Shown here piece by piece: positions 10,747 through 21,164 of a stretch of DNA of 64,000 nucleotides (within the stretch, counting starts at the first letter, position 1; each line of letters starts with the position of its first letter). The DNA lies in NCBI GenBank assembly GCA_964035575.1, contig OZ037899.1, positions 1-64,000 of the forward strand, in the 5' to 3' direction. The notes under the pieces are model-generated. The model ran no database searches, was not told where the DNA came from, and worked only from the letters and a program-made list of their open reading frames with translations. A program made the translations under genes and the position numbers. Source of the DNA: Rhynchopus sp. YZ270_cl-10 (taxonomy: Eukaryota; Euglenozoa; Diplonemea; Diplonemida; Diplonemidae).

Positions 10747-13700
10747 TCAGTTCGTTACAGTTGGCCTCAGAAGGTCACTCAGAGTGTCATCAGACAATCC
10801 GGAGGACACCAAAAATTCCAGGACCACTGCTGGGTGTTGTGTGAGGAGTGTTCCCCACGAGGTGTTGCTGCACAGGTTGGCTCTTTTGTCGGTGAGCTTG
10901 GGGCATTGCTTCAGAAGGTGCTTCGCCGTCACATTCGCCTTTCCGCACGCCTTGCAGTTGGGGGTGTCGTTGTGGCTCCTGTCCGTGTACAGGAGGGGGT
11001 GTCGTCTTGTGCGCAGGAGTCTCATCTCACGCGCTCCCTTACGTGTCAGTCGTTGTGGGCGGAGTTGCGGGTGGCGGAGTTGTATCTTCGTCTTCGCTTT
11101 GGCGTCGGTGTGCTGGCACGCATATGCGCTGTCTTCGGTGGGTGTGACGGTGAGCTGCGCTGCCACCCTCTTGATCTGAGAGGCGGCCGTCATCATCGCT
11201 ATGGGTTCCAGCTGTGGTACCATGGCGTTCGCGTGCCGCTTTGCCTCTTTGTCCGCAGCTTCGTTTCCAGGTAGGCCGATATGGCTTGGGACGTACTGGA
11301 AGTCTACGCGTACTCCTTTGCGCGTGAGTGTGTGTATCGCACGCCATATGTCGTGCAGTGAATGCTCGACAGCCTTCTGTGGTCCTCCCTCTAGGGCGCG
11401 GATTGAGGACTGGCTGTCTGTGAGGATCGCCACTCTCGCGTGTTTGGTGGTAGTGGTGCGGTTTGCAAGGTCGGTGAGTGCCTCACGGATTGCCGTCTGC
11501 TCGGCTTGGTAGGCCACGCATCGCCTGCCTGCCCCCTTGCCGAAGACGTGGATCATGTTGTCGTCAGCGTCCGTCACTGCACATCCCGCCCCGCCGATGT
11601 TCGTGTCGGACAGTGATCCGTCGGTGTACGTGCTGTAGTCGTACTGGGGTAGCTTGTCGAGGGCCTCCTGCGTTTTTTCCAGAGCTTCCTCTTTGGTTTG
11701 TTTAGAGTCCGCTCGGAGGACTCCTGGGATGGTGGGGTGCAGCGTAAGCTTATCCTGTACTTCCTCCCATTGCCAGGGGGGCACAGGGTAGTGGAGCGCA
11801 ATGGTGCTCCGAGTTGTGTGCTGAGTGTACATCTTTGTTTCCTCAACGGTGTTCGTGGCTGCTCTAAGCCATGTAGTGTTGGAGTGTTTTTTGGTTGACT
11901 GCACGGCGGTGTACGCGGGCGAGTCATGTATGCGGTTGGCGCGCTCGTACAGCTTTGCTCCTTCCGCTTGTGCAATTTCAGCGATTGATCGTAGGTTCGC
12001 CTCCCAGAGAAGGTTCTCCGTCGCTGTGGTGCGTAGACAGCCGGTGATCAGTCTGGCTGCGCCGTGGTGGAGGGTCTCAAGATGGGTTCGGTTCTTCTTG
12101 AGCAGTGCGTGTCCCCACACTCCTATCCCGTAGGTGAGCACGGGCAGCACATATGTCATGTACACTTGTCGCATGGTGTCTGCTTCCGCACCCCAGTCCT
12201 CGCCTCCTAGTGCGTACAGTACGGAGAGTCGTTGTTTGTACTTTGTGCACACTGATTCCATGTGTTGTATCATGTTGCATTCGTCATCTATTAGGATGCC
12301 GAGGTACTGTGTCAGTCGGGTTGTAGGCACGCGTTTCCCATTGCTGTAGTGCACTGCGAATTGCTTGTCTCTGACGTTGTTGGGGTCTTTCTTGGTGGTG
12401 AAGGCTAGGAGGTTCGTTTTGTCGTCGTCGGTGGAGATTCGGAGGCCCATTGGGGGGAGTTCACGTTCAAGTACTTCGATAGCCTTTTGTGCGGATAAAG
12501 CGGCTTCGTCGGTGTTGTTGCCAATGCACAGGATTGCGAGGTCGTCGGCGTACATGCACACATGTCCGTCCACGCACTCTAGGGTTTTCGCCAGGTTTGC
12601 CATGACTACGTTGAAGAGTAGGGGGGAGAGCACTGTGCCTTGGGGTACTCCCTCCTCCATGTCGTAGAACTCGCTGACGTGACCTGCCACGGTCGCCGCT
12701 GCTCGTCTGTTGCTGAGGTATGCACCAATCCATTTCTGGTACGTGAGTGGGAAGTCATGCAGGTGTTGTAGGATGGCACTGCGTTTGAGGCGGTCGTACG
12801 CCTTCTCTAGGTCGACTTTGAGGAGGATTGCACTGCGTCCTTCCTCTACTGTGTCCTTGGCCAGTTGCGTTACCAGTGCGATGCTGTCGATCGTGGATCT
12901 CTTTTTCCTGAAACCTGCTTGGGCCTTGTGGAGGTTAGGGAACTGCTCATCAGGGTCTTCCATGAGCTGGTGTAGGCGGTGTCCGATCATGCGCTCGAGC
13001 ACCTTGCTCACTGTACTCGTCAGTGCAATTGGTCTGTACGAAGCAGGGAGGTGGTCCGGTTTCGAAGGCTTGTGGATGGGCATCAGTAGAGAAGTCGTCC
13101 ATTCCAGTGGGAGTGTGCCACTACTCCACGAGAGGTTCATGATACGCAGGAGACCCTTCCTCGCCTCCGGTCCCATGTGTCGTAGCATCTCGTTGTGTAT
13201 GTTGTCCATGCCTGGTGTTTTGTTGTCTTCCAGGTTGTTCACGATGGTGTTGAGCTCCTGCATTGTAAAGGCACGCTCTGATTCGTGGTATGGGACGTCC
13301 GTCGGTGTTGTGGCTACGTCCTCCGTGTCTGTGGGGTCTTTGCGGCTCACGTCTGAGTAGTGCCTACCAAATATGTTCGCTTTGGCTGTGTTGTCGGTGA
13401 TGGTGGTGCCGTTCTCCGTCAGTGGGTACTGCTGCGACTTATCGGCTCTGCCGTCCAGTTCGCGTAGTAGGTGGTAGATGTGTGAGGACCCCGCAGCCTT
13501 GTCGCACCTTGCCTCCCATATCGTGCGTTTGCTGTCGCGGATTTCCGTGGCCACATTTTGTTTTAGGCAGCTGAGGGAGTCACTATCATTTTGTGTGGGT
13601 GGTGTTGTCTGCTTCTGCAGTTGCGCGATCTTCTGGTCTCGGCGCTTCATTGCTTTGCGTACTGCACCTGTGCACCACCTTCGCTTAGCTTGCCGTCGTC

Positions 13701-14729
13701 GATGCGTCGGGATGTGTCGTCGTGCCACGTTTCTCACCATGCCAGCCCACTTCGCATACGCTGTCGCGGGGTTGTGCCACTTTAGGGTTGCATCAGCACT
13801 TCGCTCAAGTTCTGCAGTGTAGTCACTCCACCTGGCCCTGTTCCAATCCCACAGGGTTTTCCCGCTCCGTTTGATGTTCGAGTACTTCGGTGGAGGTGGT
13901 GTGGTGCTGTCAATCTCGAATTCCATTGGGAGATGGTCCGATAAGCCGTTATCTAGAACCCGCCATTTGATCGGCCATTTTCTTGTCTCGTCTTTGTTAT
14001 TGTCACCTTTCGCTATGACCACGTCTGGTGAAGTTTTGGATTTTCCAATCCTTGTCGCAGTTTGGGGGTCATTCCAGATTTGCATGCCGTCAGTGTTACC
14101 GACCCAGTCGTGGATTTTTGTGCCGGTTTTGTTCGGGATCGCCTTGCTCCACTGCGCATGATGGGCGTTGAGGTCTCCAGCTATCACTACTTGTTCGGTG
14201 GGGAGGTCTTCGCAGTCGAAGTCATCTTTGCGTATGTCTTTTTTTTGCTCCCCCACTGCGCTTGGCCGATATACATTGACAAAGCGTATACCGTGCACTG
14301 TGACGTCGAGCCGTTCGGTGACTTTCCACTTCGAGAACGTGTGGACTTGGGTTGGATGTTTGTCACGCACCAGTGTTACTATCCCGCCTCCATGTGTTTC
14401 ACTGGTTTTTTTGGTACGGCCTTCCGTTCTTTTGCGGGTGTAGCTGCGGTAGCCGTCGATCTTGAACGTATTGGCTTGTCCGCTCGCCTTCAGTTCTTGG
14501 AGCATGACAATGTCGTACTCCTTCTTGGTTATGTGCCGCCTTATTTCAGCTCTCTTAGTGTCGGTGAGTCCGTTGATGTTCCAACAGAGACATCTCAGCG
14601 GACCCGGATTCGGATGTATCCCTGCTATCACAAGTAGAAGTAGTACCGTTGTGGATAGGTATTTAAGCAAGGAGGGGGTGTTTAGGGAGTGTGATAGGTG
14701 GAGGTGAGTTGTCAACGTCTCGCTTTTTT
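10747..14729 (-). CDS. LINE ORF2 polyprotein (endonuclease-RT-RNase H)
   Basis: About 1,326 codons from the A6 run to the stop. From the A6 run: a Leu-rich stretch ending AGIHPNPGP (2A-like) at about residue 40; AP endonuclease at about 43-265 (WNINGL, LQELK, GDLNAHH, SPDVVIAK, SDHLP); reverse transcriptase with MYADD near 724; RNase H at about 1035-1160 (TDGS, AEQTAI, TDSQS, NEAADKEA); a CCHC knuckle C-x2-C-x8-H-x4-C near 1256. There is no Met between the ORF1 stop and the endonuclease, and the frame is open far upstream across ORF1 (to 16008). Translation therefore probably uses a -1 frameshift at the A6 run or termination-reinitiation. The 2A-like motif departs from DxExNPGP at two positions, so self-cleavage is uncertain. 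Confidence 0.93.
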
Positions 14730-16289
14730 GGCGGATGGTGGTGTTCTGGGAGCTCGTCTGTCTCTGCCGTCTCGTTCGCTTCGTCCGTCTCGTCCGTCTT
14801 CCGTCGCGTCCTTTGACATTCGAGTTTTGGTGGCAATTGCTTCTGCAATTAGTCCCGGAAGCCGGGACGTCAGGTCGTTGAAGCTGGCCTGTAGCCCTTG
14901 CAGACCGGTCTGAAGGTCCCTTTGCATCGTCAAAAGTTCTGTTACGTTGCGCTGCAGTTCCTCTATAGCGCCTTTGTTGTTGTGAATTTGTGAATTTAGG
15001 TTTTTTTGGGTGTCGCTCATCTGCGACATCTTCGCTGCGAAGTCGTTCCGCAGTGAGGAGATGTTGGTGGCGTTCTGGGAGGTGGCGGCCCTGCTTGCTG
15101 CATCGACGGTGGCTGTTGTTGCGGATGGTGCGGCTGCGGCGGCTGGTGCAGGCGCTGCGTTGCTGTTGGAGCCTCTGACGACGTTGCTCCATGCTGTGGT
15201 GTTGTTTGCCAGGTTGTTTACAAAGGTGGTGGGTTTGGCGGCGGGTCTCTTCTTCTTTGGCCTGCGGAGCTTGTGGGAGGTGGAGACTTCTCGCGTGGTG
15301 ATGTTTCTGTTGTTGAATAAGAAGAATTGGGGGAGCGTCTGTTGGGTTCGGATTTTGACCATCTGTGTAGTACCCGCTTGTTGGTGAGCTATGACGGAGC
15401 AGACAATGCCATTTGTGCTGAGGGCCCCCACTAGGGCCTCGGGGTGTGTGAGGTAGTGCATCCCTGTCAGCACGAAGTGTCTCTCGGTGGCCATCTCTGG
15501 CTTCCCAATCTCTGTCCAGGCCGCTGTGATGTGCTCCCGTTCGGTGACGATGCCAAATGCTTTGGTTGACTTTATTAGCCGTCCTGCGTGTTTTGTAGCA
15601 AACGTGATTGCGTCTGCGAGGGTGGCAGTGGGTGGGAGCCAGACTACGGGCTCGTTGGTGACGGCTTTGGGTCTGACGATGACACCAGATTGTCCTGACA
15701 TCTCCCTCAGCGGCTTTCTCAGGGATACGGTGGCGGTGATGCGGCGCTCCCCTGCAGGGCGCACGCTGGCTACATCTGCACTGAGCCCGTTGAGGAACTT
15801 GCGTGCGGTGTCGAGCGGTTTCGTTAGCCATTCCGGGTTGGCGGCTACTGCCTCGTCGAGGACTTCCAGCTTTATCTCCTCCAGCTGGTGCGTGTTGGAT
15901 GCCCCGAAAGAGGGGATGTTGTTCTTGTAGTTGGGGGCGGTGGAGGACAACACAAACAGGTGCACCTTTTTGAGGTAGCACTCCCCGTTCGGCTTCTGCA
16001 CAATGCACTCCTGCGTGCTGTGCGCTTTGTGTCCCTGTATTGGGGCGGTGGTGGCGATGGCGATGACTGGTCCGTTCGGTGGGACCGCGTTCTTTGACGC
16101 AAGGTAGGTGTCTGCGTCGGCTAGCTTCAGCAGCGCAATAAAGCCTCGCTGCTCCGGGTTCCCGCTCCTGTAACGTTGTTGGAAGGTGGTGGGGTTTAGG
16201 ACCTCTGTGTCCCAGTCCTCTTGACGGAGGGTGTGCATCCCGGCCGTTGCTGCTTCGCTTCTTTCGCCATGGAGGTCCTCCATGCCCAA
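14712..16289 (-). CDS. LINE ORF1 protein (525 aa)
   Basis: Probable RNA-binding/chaperone ORF1 of the LINE. I recognise no zinc knuckle or RRM. Visible parts: a mixed N-terminal ~330 residues, a basic cluster RRPKKKRPAAKP near residue 340 that could serve as nuclear localisation or RNA-binding signal, an Ala/Pro-rich linker near 380, a heptad-like coiled-coil region at about 403-485, and an Arg/Asp-rich tail. The start chosen is the first Met after a ~105-nt 5' leader. A run of six A lies four codons before the stop (14724-14729), where a -1 shift would enter ORF2. Confidence 0.85.
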   Translation of the reverse strand: MGMEDLHGERSEAATAGMHTLRQEDWDTEVLNPTTFQQRYRSGNPEQRGFIALLKLADADTYLASKNAVPPNGPVIAIATTAPIQGHKAHSTQECIVQKPNGECYLKKVHLFVLSSTAPNYKNNIPSFGASNTHQLEEIKLEVLDEAVAANPEWLTKPLDTARKFLNGLSADVASVRPAGERRITATVSLRKPLREMSGQSGVIVRPKAVTNEPVVWLPPTATLADAITFATKHAGRLIKSTKAFGIVTEREHITAAWTEIGKPEMATERHFVLTGMHYLTHPEALVGALSTNGIVCSVIAHQQAGTTQMVKIRTQQTLPQFFLFNNRNITTREVSTSHKLRRPKKKRPAAKPTTFVNNLANNTTAWSNVVRGSNSNAAPAPAAAAAPSATTATVDAASRAATSQNATNISSLRNDFAAKMSQMSDTQKNLNSQIHNNKGAIEELQRNVTELLTMQRDLQTGLQGLQASFNDLTSRLPGLIAEAIATKTRMSKDATEDGRDGRSERDGRDRRAPRTPPSAKKARR

Positions 16290-16400
16290 GTCCGCCGCGT
16301 GGAGGCAGGCTGTCGCAGATCGGTAAGGTAATTGCTTAGAATGTAATAGTGACGATAGTTTTGATGTGTGGACTCTGGTGACGAGGGTGAGGGAGTGTTT

Positions 16401-17530
16401 GTTGCACCTGTAAAATTTGAGACATTGTGTGATGCTCTAATCTGATCGTACGACCCCGCAATTGACTCAAAAATGTCCAAAAACCCCACATTCCCAAGAT
16501 TTTTGCATTTTCGAGCATATATGAGCCATTTAGATATGATTATTAGCCATTTTACCCAATATACAGGTGTTTGTTGCATAGCTAAAATTCTAGACATTGT
16601 CTGATGCTCGGATCTGACCGTACGACCCCGCAATTGACTCAGATGTGCCCAAAAACCCTATATACCCAAGATTTCTTCATTTTCATGCGTATTTGAGACA
16701 TTCAGATATGGTTATATGCATTTTACACCAAAATACATGTGATTGTTGCTTTTTTGAAATTCTAGACATTGTGTGATACTCGGATCTGATCGTGCGACCC
16801 CGCAATGAACTCAAATGTGCCCAAAAACCCCATATTCCCAAGATTATTGCATTTTAGAGCATTTTTAAGCTACTTACATGTGGTTATTAGCCATTTTACC
16901 CAAAATAGACATGTTTATTGCATAGTTGAAATTCTAGGTATTGTGTGATGCTCGGATCTGATCGTGCGACCCCGCAATTGACTCAGATGTGCCCAAAAAA
17001 CCCATATTCCCAAGATTTTTGCATTTTCGTGCAAATTTAAGGTATTCAGATATGGTTATATGCATGTTACACCAAAATACAGGTGTTTGTTGCACCTGTA
17101 AAATTCTAGACATTATGTGATGCTCAGATCTGATCGTACGACCCCGCAATGAACTCAGATGTGCCCAAAAACCCCATATTCCCAAGATTTTTGCGTTTTA
17201 GAGCACATTCTAATTGCTTAGATAGGGTATAAAGGCATTTTGCCCATATTTTTGCGACATTTTACCGATTAGGATACTTCTGATGCTCCAATCAAATCGT
17301 CCGACCCCGCAATGGATTCAGAATGGCCCAAAAACCCTATATTCCCAAGATTTTTGCACTTTTAAGGGTTTCTGACATCCTTAGATAGGATAAAGAGGCA
17401 TTTTCAGGTATTTTGATAAACGGACATTTTGTCTATTAGGATATGTGTGATGCTCAGATTGATTCATCTGACCTCATAATGGATTCAGGAGCCCCTAAAT
17501 ATGCCATTTTCCCAAAAATTTCTCACTTTT
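16401..17530 (-). repeat. ~165-bp satellite, right of LINE
   Basis: About six and a half further monomers on the minus strand, each with CTTGGGAATATGGGG, TTGCGGGGTCG and a GATCNGAGCATCAC box. Divergence increases toward 17530. Copy at 39799-40928 in unit B. Confidence 0.85.
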
Positions 17531-17756
17531 GACAATTTTGAAGATTCTCAGAAAGAGTGAGGAGACAAAAAAATGAGAAAAATCTGAAAAAGTCAAAATA
17601 TATTATCTGTCTCAGGTGTTGAACCCGGGACCGAAAGAATATCGGACCACGGTACAACACACTAGGATTTTCTGACGCAAGTATTTTTTTAGTTTTTTAT
17701 GGATGCGCACAGCTAAGAACCGGTCTGACAATTTAGATCTATTTTTCGGTGTATTT

Positions 17757-17812
17757 ATCCAGTTGGTCACCCGCGCCAGTACTATCCAGGCTTGGAGGTG
17801 TCTAACTTCTCA
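17757..17812 (-). pseudogene. 5S rRNA fragment
   Basis: About 56 bp matching the middle of the 5S genes (TGGTCACCCGCGCCAGTACTATCC region on +) with substitutions; both ends are missing. It lies ~55 bp before an intact 5S gene in the opposite orientation. Copy at 41155-41210. Confidence 0.8.
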
Positions 17813-17867
17813 GGTAAAAACGGACTGGTAATAAGTCTTCCCAGCTTTTCTATCAAGACCTATTATT

Positions 17868-17987
17868 GGATTCGGCCATACTCTGGTGAATACACCTCAT
17901 CCCGCCTGATTTGAGAAGTTAAGCACCAGCAGGCCTGGATAGTACTGGCGTGGGTGACCAGCTGGGAAGTCCGGGTGCTTGAATCCT
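17868..17987 (+). rRNA. 5S rRNA gene 1 (unit A)
   Basis: 120 nt with closing stem GGATTC/GAATCC, the GAAGTTAAGCACC internal control region and CGTGGGTGACCAGCTGGGAA, followed by T5. Transcribed by Pol III from an internal promoter. The upstream element of X1 begins ~50 bp downstream. Confidence 0.96.
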
Positions 17988-18036
17988 TTTTCCTTTTCTT
18001 CTGTTGTATTAGGTGTGCACATTTGAGGATGTCCAG

Positions 18037-18073
18037 ACCCTGACCCACCTCCAACAAGACGACCCTGTCTTGT
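18037..18073 (+). promoter_or_regulatory. Dyad upstream element of X1
   Basis: Reverse complement of the ~37-bp element: a GGTCAGGG-type segment, then ACAAGACG-ACCC-TGTCTTGT. It ends 22 nt before the X1 start. Copy at 41435-41471; deleted in C. Confidence 0.8.
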
Positions 18074-18094
18074 ATTCCGATGTTTGCTGCATGT

Positions 18095-18428
18095 TTGGGT
18101 GCTAAGTTAGTGTGCTACTTCGAAACCAAACAACTCGTTCAGCAACAACAAAAACTTGAAAAAGACATTTTTTCCAAGGAAAATTCTTTTACAATTTTGT
18201 GTGAAGACCGGTCATGTTGCGGGCCCGATGTGGCCTGCGACGGACTACTCTCATATGATAGTAAATCCCGTACAATCTGTACAGAATATTACCATGACGA
18301 TATTATTCTTACATTCGTGTAAACTAATCTTCCGATTGCGTTCTATTTCACACTTCAAATATTAGAACTGGATGTGGGATTGCCAGTTTACTGGTGGTCC
18401 CGATCCAGCACACAACGCAAGCACCCAA
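18095..18428 (+). ncRNA. Structured RNA X, copy 1 (unit A)
   Basis: Unidentified RNA of ~334 nt. The ends pair (TTGGGTGCT with AGCACCCAA), a second helix pairs GTGTGCT with AGCACAC, and T8 follows at 18429-18436. Internal hairpins include TTTTCC-AA-GGAAAA, GTAC...GTAC, TTACA-TTCG-TGTAA, GTTCTA...TAGAAC and a long 3' stem CTGGAT...ATCCAG capped by CCAGTTTACTGG. A diverged inverted copy at 25406-25729 keeps these helices despite many changes. The upstream dyad element is shared with U6 and SRP RNA, so Pol III transcription is likely. No conserved core of RNase P/MRP, U3 or telomerase RNA was recognised. Confidence 0.7.
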
Positions 18429-18533
18429 TTTTTTTTGTCCCTGCCCGTCCACAGGCCATGTGTGCACCAGTGACCGCAAACCCACAAACCCCAAGTTAGG
18501 TTGGAAATTCTTGGGGAGCTCTGAAAAAAACCT

Positions 18534-18605
18534 AGGCCGCTGTGGGGATTGAACCCACGACCCCATCATTACGGATGATGTGCTCTACCACTGAGCTAAA
18601 CAGCC
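18534..18605 (-). tRNA. tRNA-Thr (CGT)
   Basis: Complete cloverleaf: acceptor GGCTGTT/AGCGGCC, anticodon stem CATCA/TGATG, loop TCCGTAA, T-arm GTGGG-TTCAATC-CCCAC. Position 33 is C instead of the near-universal U. Confidence 0.93.
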
Positions 18606-18679
18606 ACATTTTAGGGAGCAAGGTGTGAAAGCTCTGAGAACCAATTTACACAGGAGGAAACAAATCAGAAAAAAAACTG

Positions 18680-18751
18680 TGGACCCTGAGAGGTTCGAAC
18701 TCTCGGCCTCCCGTATGCGGAACGGGCGCTCTTCCACTGAGCTAAGAGCCC
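18680..18751 (-). tRNA. tRNA-Ala (CGC)
   Basis: Acceptor GGGCTCT/AGGGTCC gives the G3:U70 alanine identity pair. Anticodon stem CCCGT/ACGGG, loop TCCGCAT, so C33 again. Confidence 0.93.
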
Positions 18752-18829
18752 CACAATTATGATGCTTCTTTAAAACAACAAGCTTTGGGCCGAAATAGGC
18801 TTTTAAGTGATCACACAACGAAGAAAAAG

Positions 18830-18911
18830 TGACGAGGGTGAGGTTTGAACTCACGCCCCCGAAGAGACTACGACCTGAACGTAGCGCCTTAGACCACTCG
18901 GCCACCTCGCC
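18830..18911 (-). tRNA. tRNA-Leu (CAG)
   Basis: 82 nt with a long variable arm. Anticodon stem CTACG/CGTAG, loop TTCAGGT with normal U33, T-arm GTGAG-TTCAAAC-CTCAC. Confidence 0.95.
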
Positions 18912-19032
18912 TTACTAGGCTCCTTCGTTAAAAATTTTTTCACCATCGCGGAGGTATGAAGGAAATTTTTGATGCGTGCTCTGTACATTTCAAAAGACCC
19001 CCTCCAAAGAAAAGAAGATGGAGAGAAAGCAT

Positions 19033-19105
19033 GGCGCTATAGCTCAGTGGTTAGAGCGCTCGCCCAGTAAGCGAGAGGTCGAGGGTTCGATCCCCTCTAG
19101 TGCCT
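19033..19105 (+). tRNA. tRNA-Thr (AGT)
   Basis: Acceptor GGCGCTA/TAGTGCC. Anticodon stem CTCGC/GCGAG, loop CCAGTAA with C at both 32 and 33. A34 would be expected to become inosine. Confidence 0.94.
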
Positions 19106-19189
19106 TGTTTTTTGTTCGCTGTCCTATTTCTGGTTCGTTGTTAGGTCACAAACAACCTGTTCACATGTTGTCCATCATGACTCAGTATT

Positions 19190-19309
19190 GGATTCGGCCA
19201 TACTCTGGTGAATACACCTCATCCCGCCTGATTTGAGAAGTTAAGCACCAGCAGGCCTGGATAGTACTGGCGTGGGTGACCAGCTGGGAAGTCCGGGTGC
19301 TTGAATCCT
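19190..19309 (+). rRNA. 5S rRNA gene 2 (unit A)
   Basis: Same 120-nt sequence as 17868-17987, T5 terminator; set between tRNA-Thr and tRNA-Asp. Confidence 0.96.
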
Positions 19310-19349
19310 TTTTACTTTTTTTTACTGAAGCAGAAAGTTGTTCTGGATT

Positions 19350-19560
19350 GCTCACACAGGATCAAAAACGCGAAAACGTTGGGAATATGTGTTATTTGGG
19401 TGCTCCCGAACCCATTATGAGGTCGGACGATTTGATTGGAGCATCAGAAGTGCCCTAATTGAGGTGGCCAAAATGACCGTTTTTACCTGCTATTCCGCAA
19501 CAGCCCAACTGGTCAAAAATGCGAAAACGTTGGGAAAACGGGTTATTTGGATGCTAAAAA
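19350..19560 (+). repeat. Satellite-related repeat, type 2
   Basis: About 1.3 units of a repeat with the boxes AACGTTGGGAAAA, CATTATGAGGTC and ATTGGAGCATCAGAAG, alignable to the 165-bp satellite boxes but diverged. Copy at 42748-42958. Confidence 0.7.
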
Positions 19561-19575
19561 ACAGGCTTCATTGTA

Positions 19576-19647
19576 TCCTCGGTAGTATAGAGGTCAGTAT
19601 TTCCGCCTGTCACGCGGAAGACCCGGGTTCAATTCCCGGCCGGGGAA
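19576..19647 (+). tRNA. tRNA-Asp (GTC)
   Basis: Acceptor TCCTCGG/CCGGGGA, anticodon stem TCCGC/GCGGA, loop CTGTCAC. Confidence 0.95.
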
Positions 19648-19749
19648 TTCTTTTTATGTGTTGTGTTTTCTTCTGTTTTTCCTTTTGCTCCGTTTTGGTT
19701 GTCCTTTCTCATCGTTCTCATTTCATTTCTAATATAAATCTGTTGGCAA

Positions 19750-19831
19750 GGCAGGATGGCCGAGAGGTCTAAGGCGGAGGACTCAAGTTCCTTTCTCTTC
19801 GGAGGCGTGGGTTCAAACCCCACTCCTGTCA
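19750..19831 (+). tRNA. tRNA-Leu (CAA)
   Basis: 82 nt, long variable arm, acceptor GGCAGGA/TCCTGTC, loop CTCAAGT. No intron. Confidence 0.94.
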
Positions 19832-19938
19832 CACTTTTTTCCTTCTGTTGTCCAGAATCAATTTTTCAAGGGATCAGTTTTTTTCACAATTTATTTTTCT
19901 GACAAAAAATCTGTGACACAAAAACTTGAAAAAAAGAG

Positions 19939-20010
19939 GGGCTCAGCAGGGAATCGAACCCTGGACCTCTCGCACCCAAAGCGAGAATCATGCCACTAGA
20001 CCACTAAGCC
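19939..20010 (-). tRNA. tRNA-Pro (TGG)
   Basis: Acceptor GGCTTAG/CTGAGCC, stem CTCGC/GCGAG, loop TTTGGGT. Confidence 0.95.
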
Positions 20011-20131
20011 TTCGTTTTGTACCCATATTCCCATTTTCTTCTGTCCAAATTTTTTTTTATTTTGACACAGTTTTCGGTTTTGGGCGGTGAATGCACACAC
20101 CATCTCGTTTCTATGAACCATATAAATGTCA

Positions 20132-20205
20132 GCACCTATGGTCTAGTTGGTTATGACGCCTCGTTAACACCGAGGAGGTCTCCGGTTCAAACCCGGATAG
20201 GTGTA
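20132..20205 (+). tRNA. tRNA-Val (AAC)
   Basis: Acceptor GCACCTA/TAGGTGT with a G1:U72 pair, stem CCTCG/CGAGG, loop TTAACAC. Confidence 0.95.
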
Positions 20206-20861
20206 CACTTCTTTTTGTGCGTTTGTTTTTTGGCCTTGTATTGCCCATTTTTTTTGGGGGTGAGAGCACATCCGCAAACACGTGTCATAATGCTAACGTT
20301 TGCGGCTGTGCTACTCTGCCAATTTTTTTGGATTTGGTGAAAAATGGTACCAAAATCAAATCCCGGAGCAATCAGTTTTTGTTGCCGGAAGCACATGCGG
20401 AAATGGGTGGGGATTCCTTAACATTTCCACATGTGCTTCCTTTTCAGTCCTTTCCATCTCGAACGAACTTTGATCAGTGGGAACATGAAACAGACTGACT
20501 GACTTACATGTTACATAGCATCTCAGCTCAACCTGATTGCAGGCCAAAAAATAATTTTCGGCCAAAATTTTTTTTAAGTTTTTGTTGCCAGAAGCCATAT
20601 GCTGAAACTTGCACAGCACACAGTGAGCTGTGCGCCCACAACGGAGGGCCTGTTCTGTGCGCCCACAATGGGGGGGGTTCTGTGCGCCCATATCGGGGTC
20701 TGCGCTGTGTGCCCGACATACCAAAAAAATTTCGTCCAAAAAATTGGGATGTAGTAGCACAGCGCACTTTTCCAATGTAGTAGCACAGCGCACTTTTTCA
20801 ATGTGGTAACACAGCGCACCTTGAAAATTGTTATTAGAGCTGAGGGGAAAAAAAAGAGAAG
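20206..20861. other. Repeat-rich gap between tRNA-Val and tRNA-Phe
   Basis: No gene seen. It has a 19-bp-arm hairpin (20387-20405 with 20422-20440), three TGTGCGCCCACAA-like repeats near 20630-20700 and three GTAGCACAGCGCAC-like repeats near 20752-20820. Copy at 43604-44259; a shorter version at 61713-62307 in C. Confidence 0.7.
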
Positions 20862-20878
20862 TGCCTCCACCTGGGATT

Positions 20879-20927
<49 letters not shown>

Positions 20928-20934
20928 AAGAGGC
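20862..20934 (-). tRNA. tRNA-Phe (GAA)
   Basis: Loop CTGAAGA, T-arm CCTGG-TTCAATC-CCAGG, acceptor GCCTCTT/TGGAGGC with one T-T mismatch at the base. Confidence 0.94.
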
Positions 20935-21012
20935 CTTGTTTTAGGGTATGCATATTTTTTACACGGCCAACATTTTTTGAAGTGAATGAAGTCAAAGTAG
21001 TAGAAAAAGTAT

Positions 21013-21085
21013 TGGTCGTGACAGGGCTCGAACCTGGGACCGTTGGCTTATTAGACCAATGCTCTACCGACTGAGCTACACGACC
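21013..21085 (-). tRNA. tRNA-Ile (AAT)
   Basis: Acceptor GGTCGTG/CACGACC, stem TTGGT/GCCAA, loop CTAATAA. Confidence 0.95.
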
Positions 21086-21164
21086 GACAATAATGACGAA
21101 AGGAATCGCCAAGCTGGGGTACACACTATTTTTTTCTATTGTGCACAAAACTGTATTTGCATGA

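Larger units (their letters stand above)
10347..16400 (-). mobile_element. Full-length non-LTR retrotransposon (LINE), unit A
   Basis: About 6.04-kb element on the minus strand, with an A18 tail at 10350-10367 and its 5' end near 16394. It is flanked by the short direct repeat GTGTTT (10347-10352 and 16395-16400), in a satellite site that is uninterrupted at ~17085-17100. It carries ORF1 (14712-16289) and ORF2 with endonuclease, reverse transcriptase, RNase H and a CCHC zinc knuckle. The RNase H domain and AP-type endonuclease suggest the broad I/R1/LOA/ingi assemblage; I cannot assign the clade. ORFs appear intact in both copies, so the insertion is young, or the copies are homogenised together. 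Confidence 0.95.

Noticed and set aside
11574-11975. Other-frame ORFs inside the LINE, on both strands
   Set aside because: They overlap the RT and RNase H coding region and carry no domains; GC-rich shadow frames.
17618-17690. tRNA gene on the minus strand near GGTCCCGGGTTCAACACC
   Set aside because: A B-box-like segment exists, but neither the T-stem nor the acceptor pairs; at most a relic.
18095-18428. X1 as RNase P, MRP, U3 or telomerase RNA
   Set aside because: Paired ends and size fit loosely, but I find none of the conserved cores (for example a GGAAAGTCC-type segment, a consistent box C/D pair, or a telomere template for TTAGGG or TTTGCGGG).
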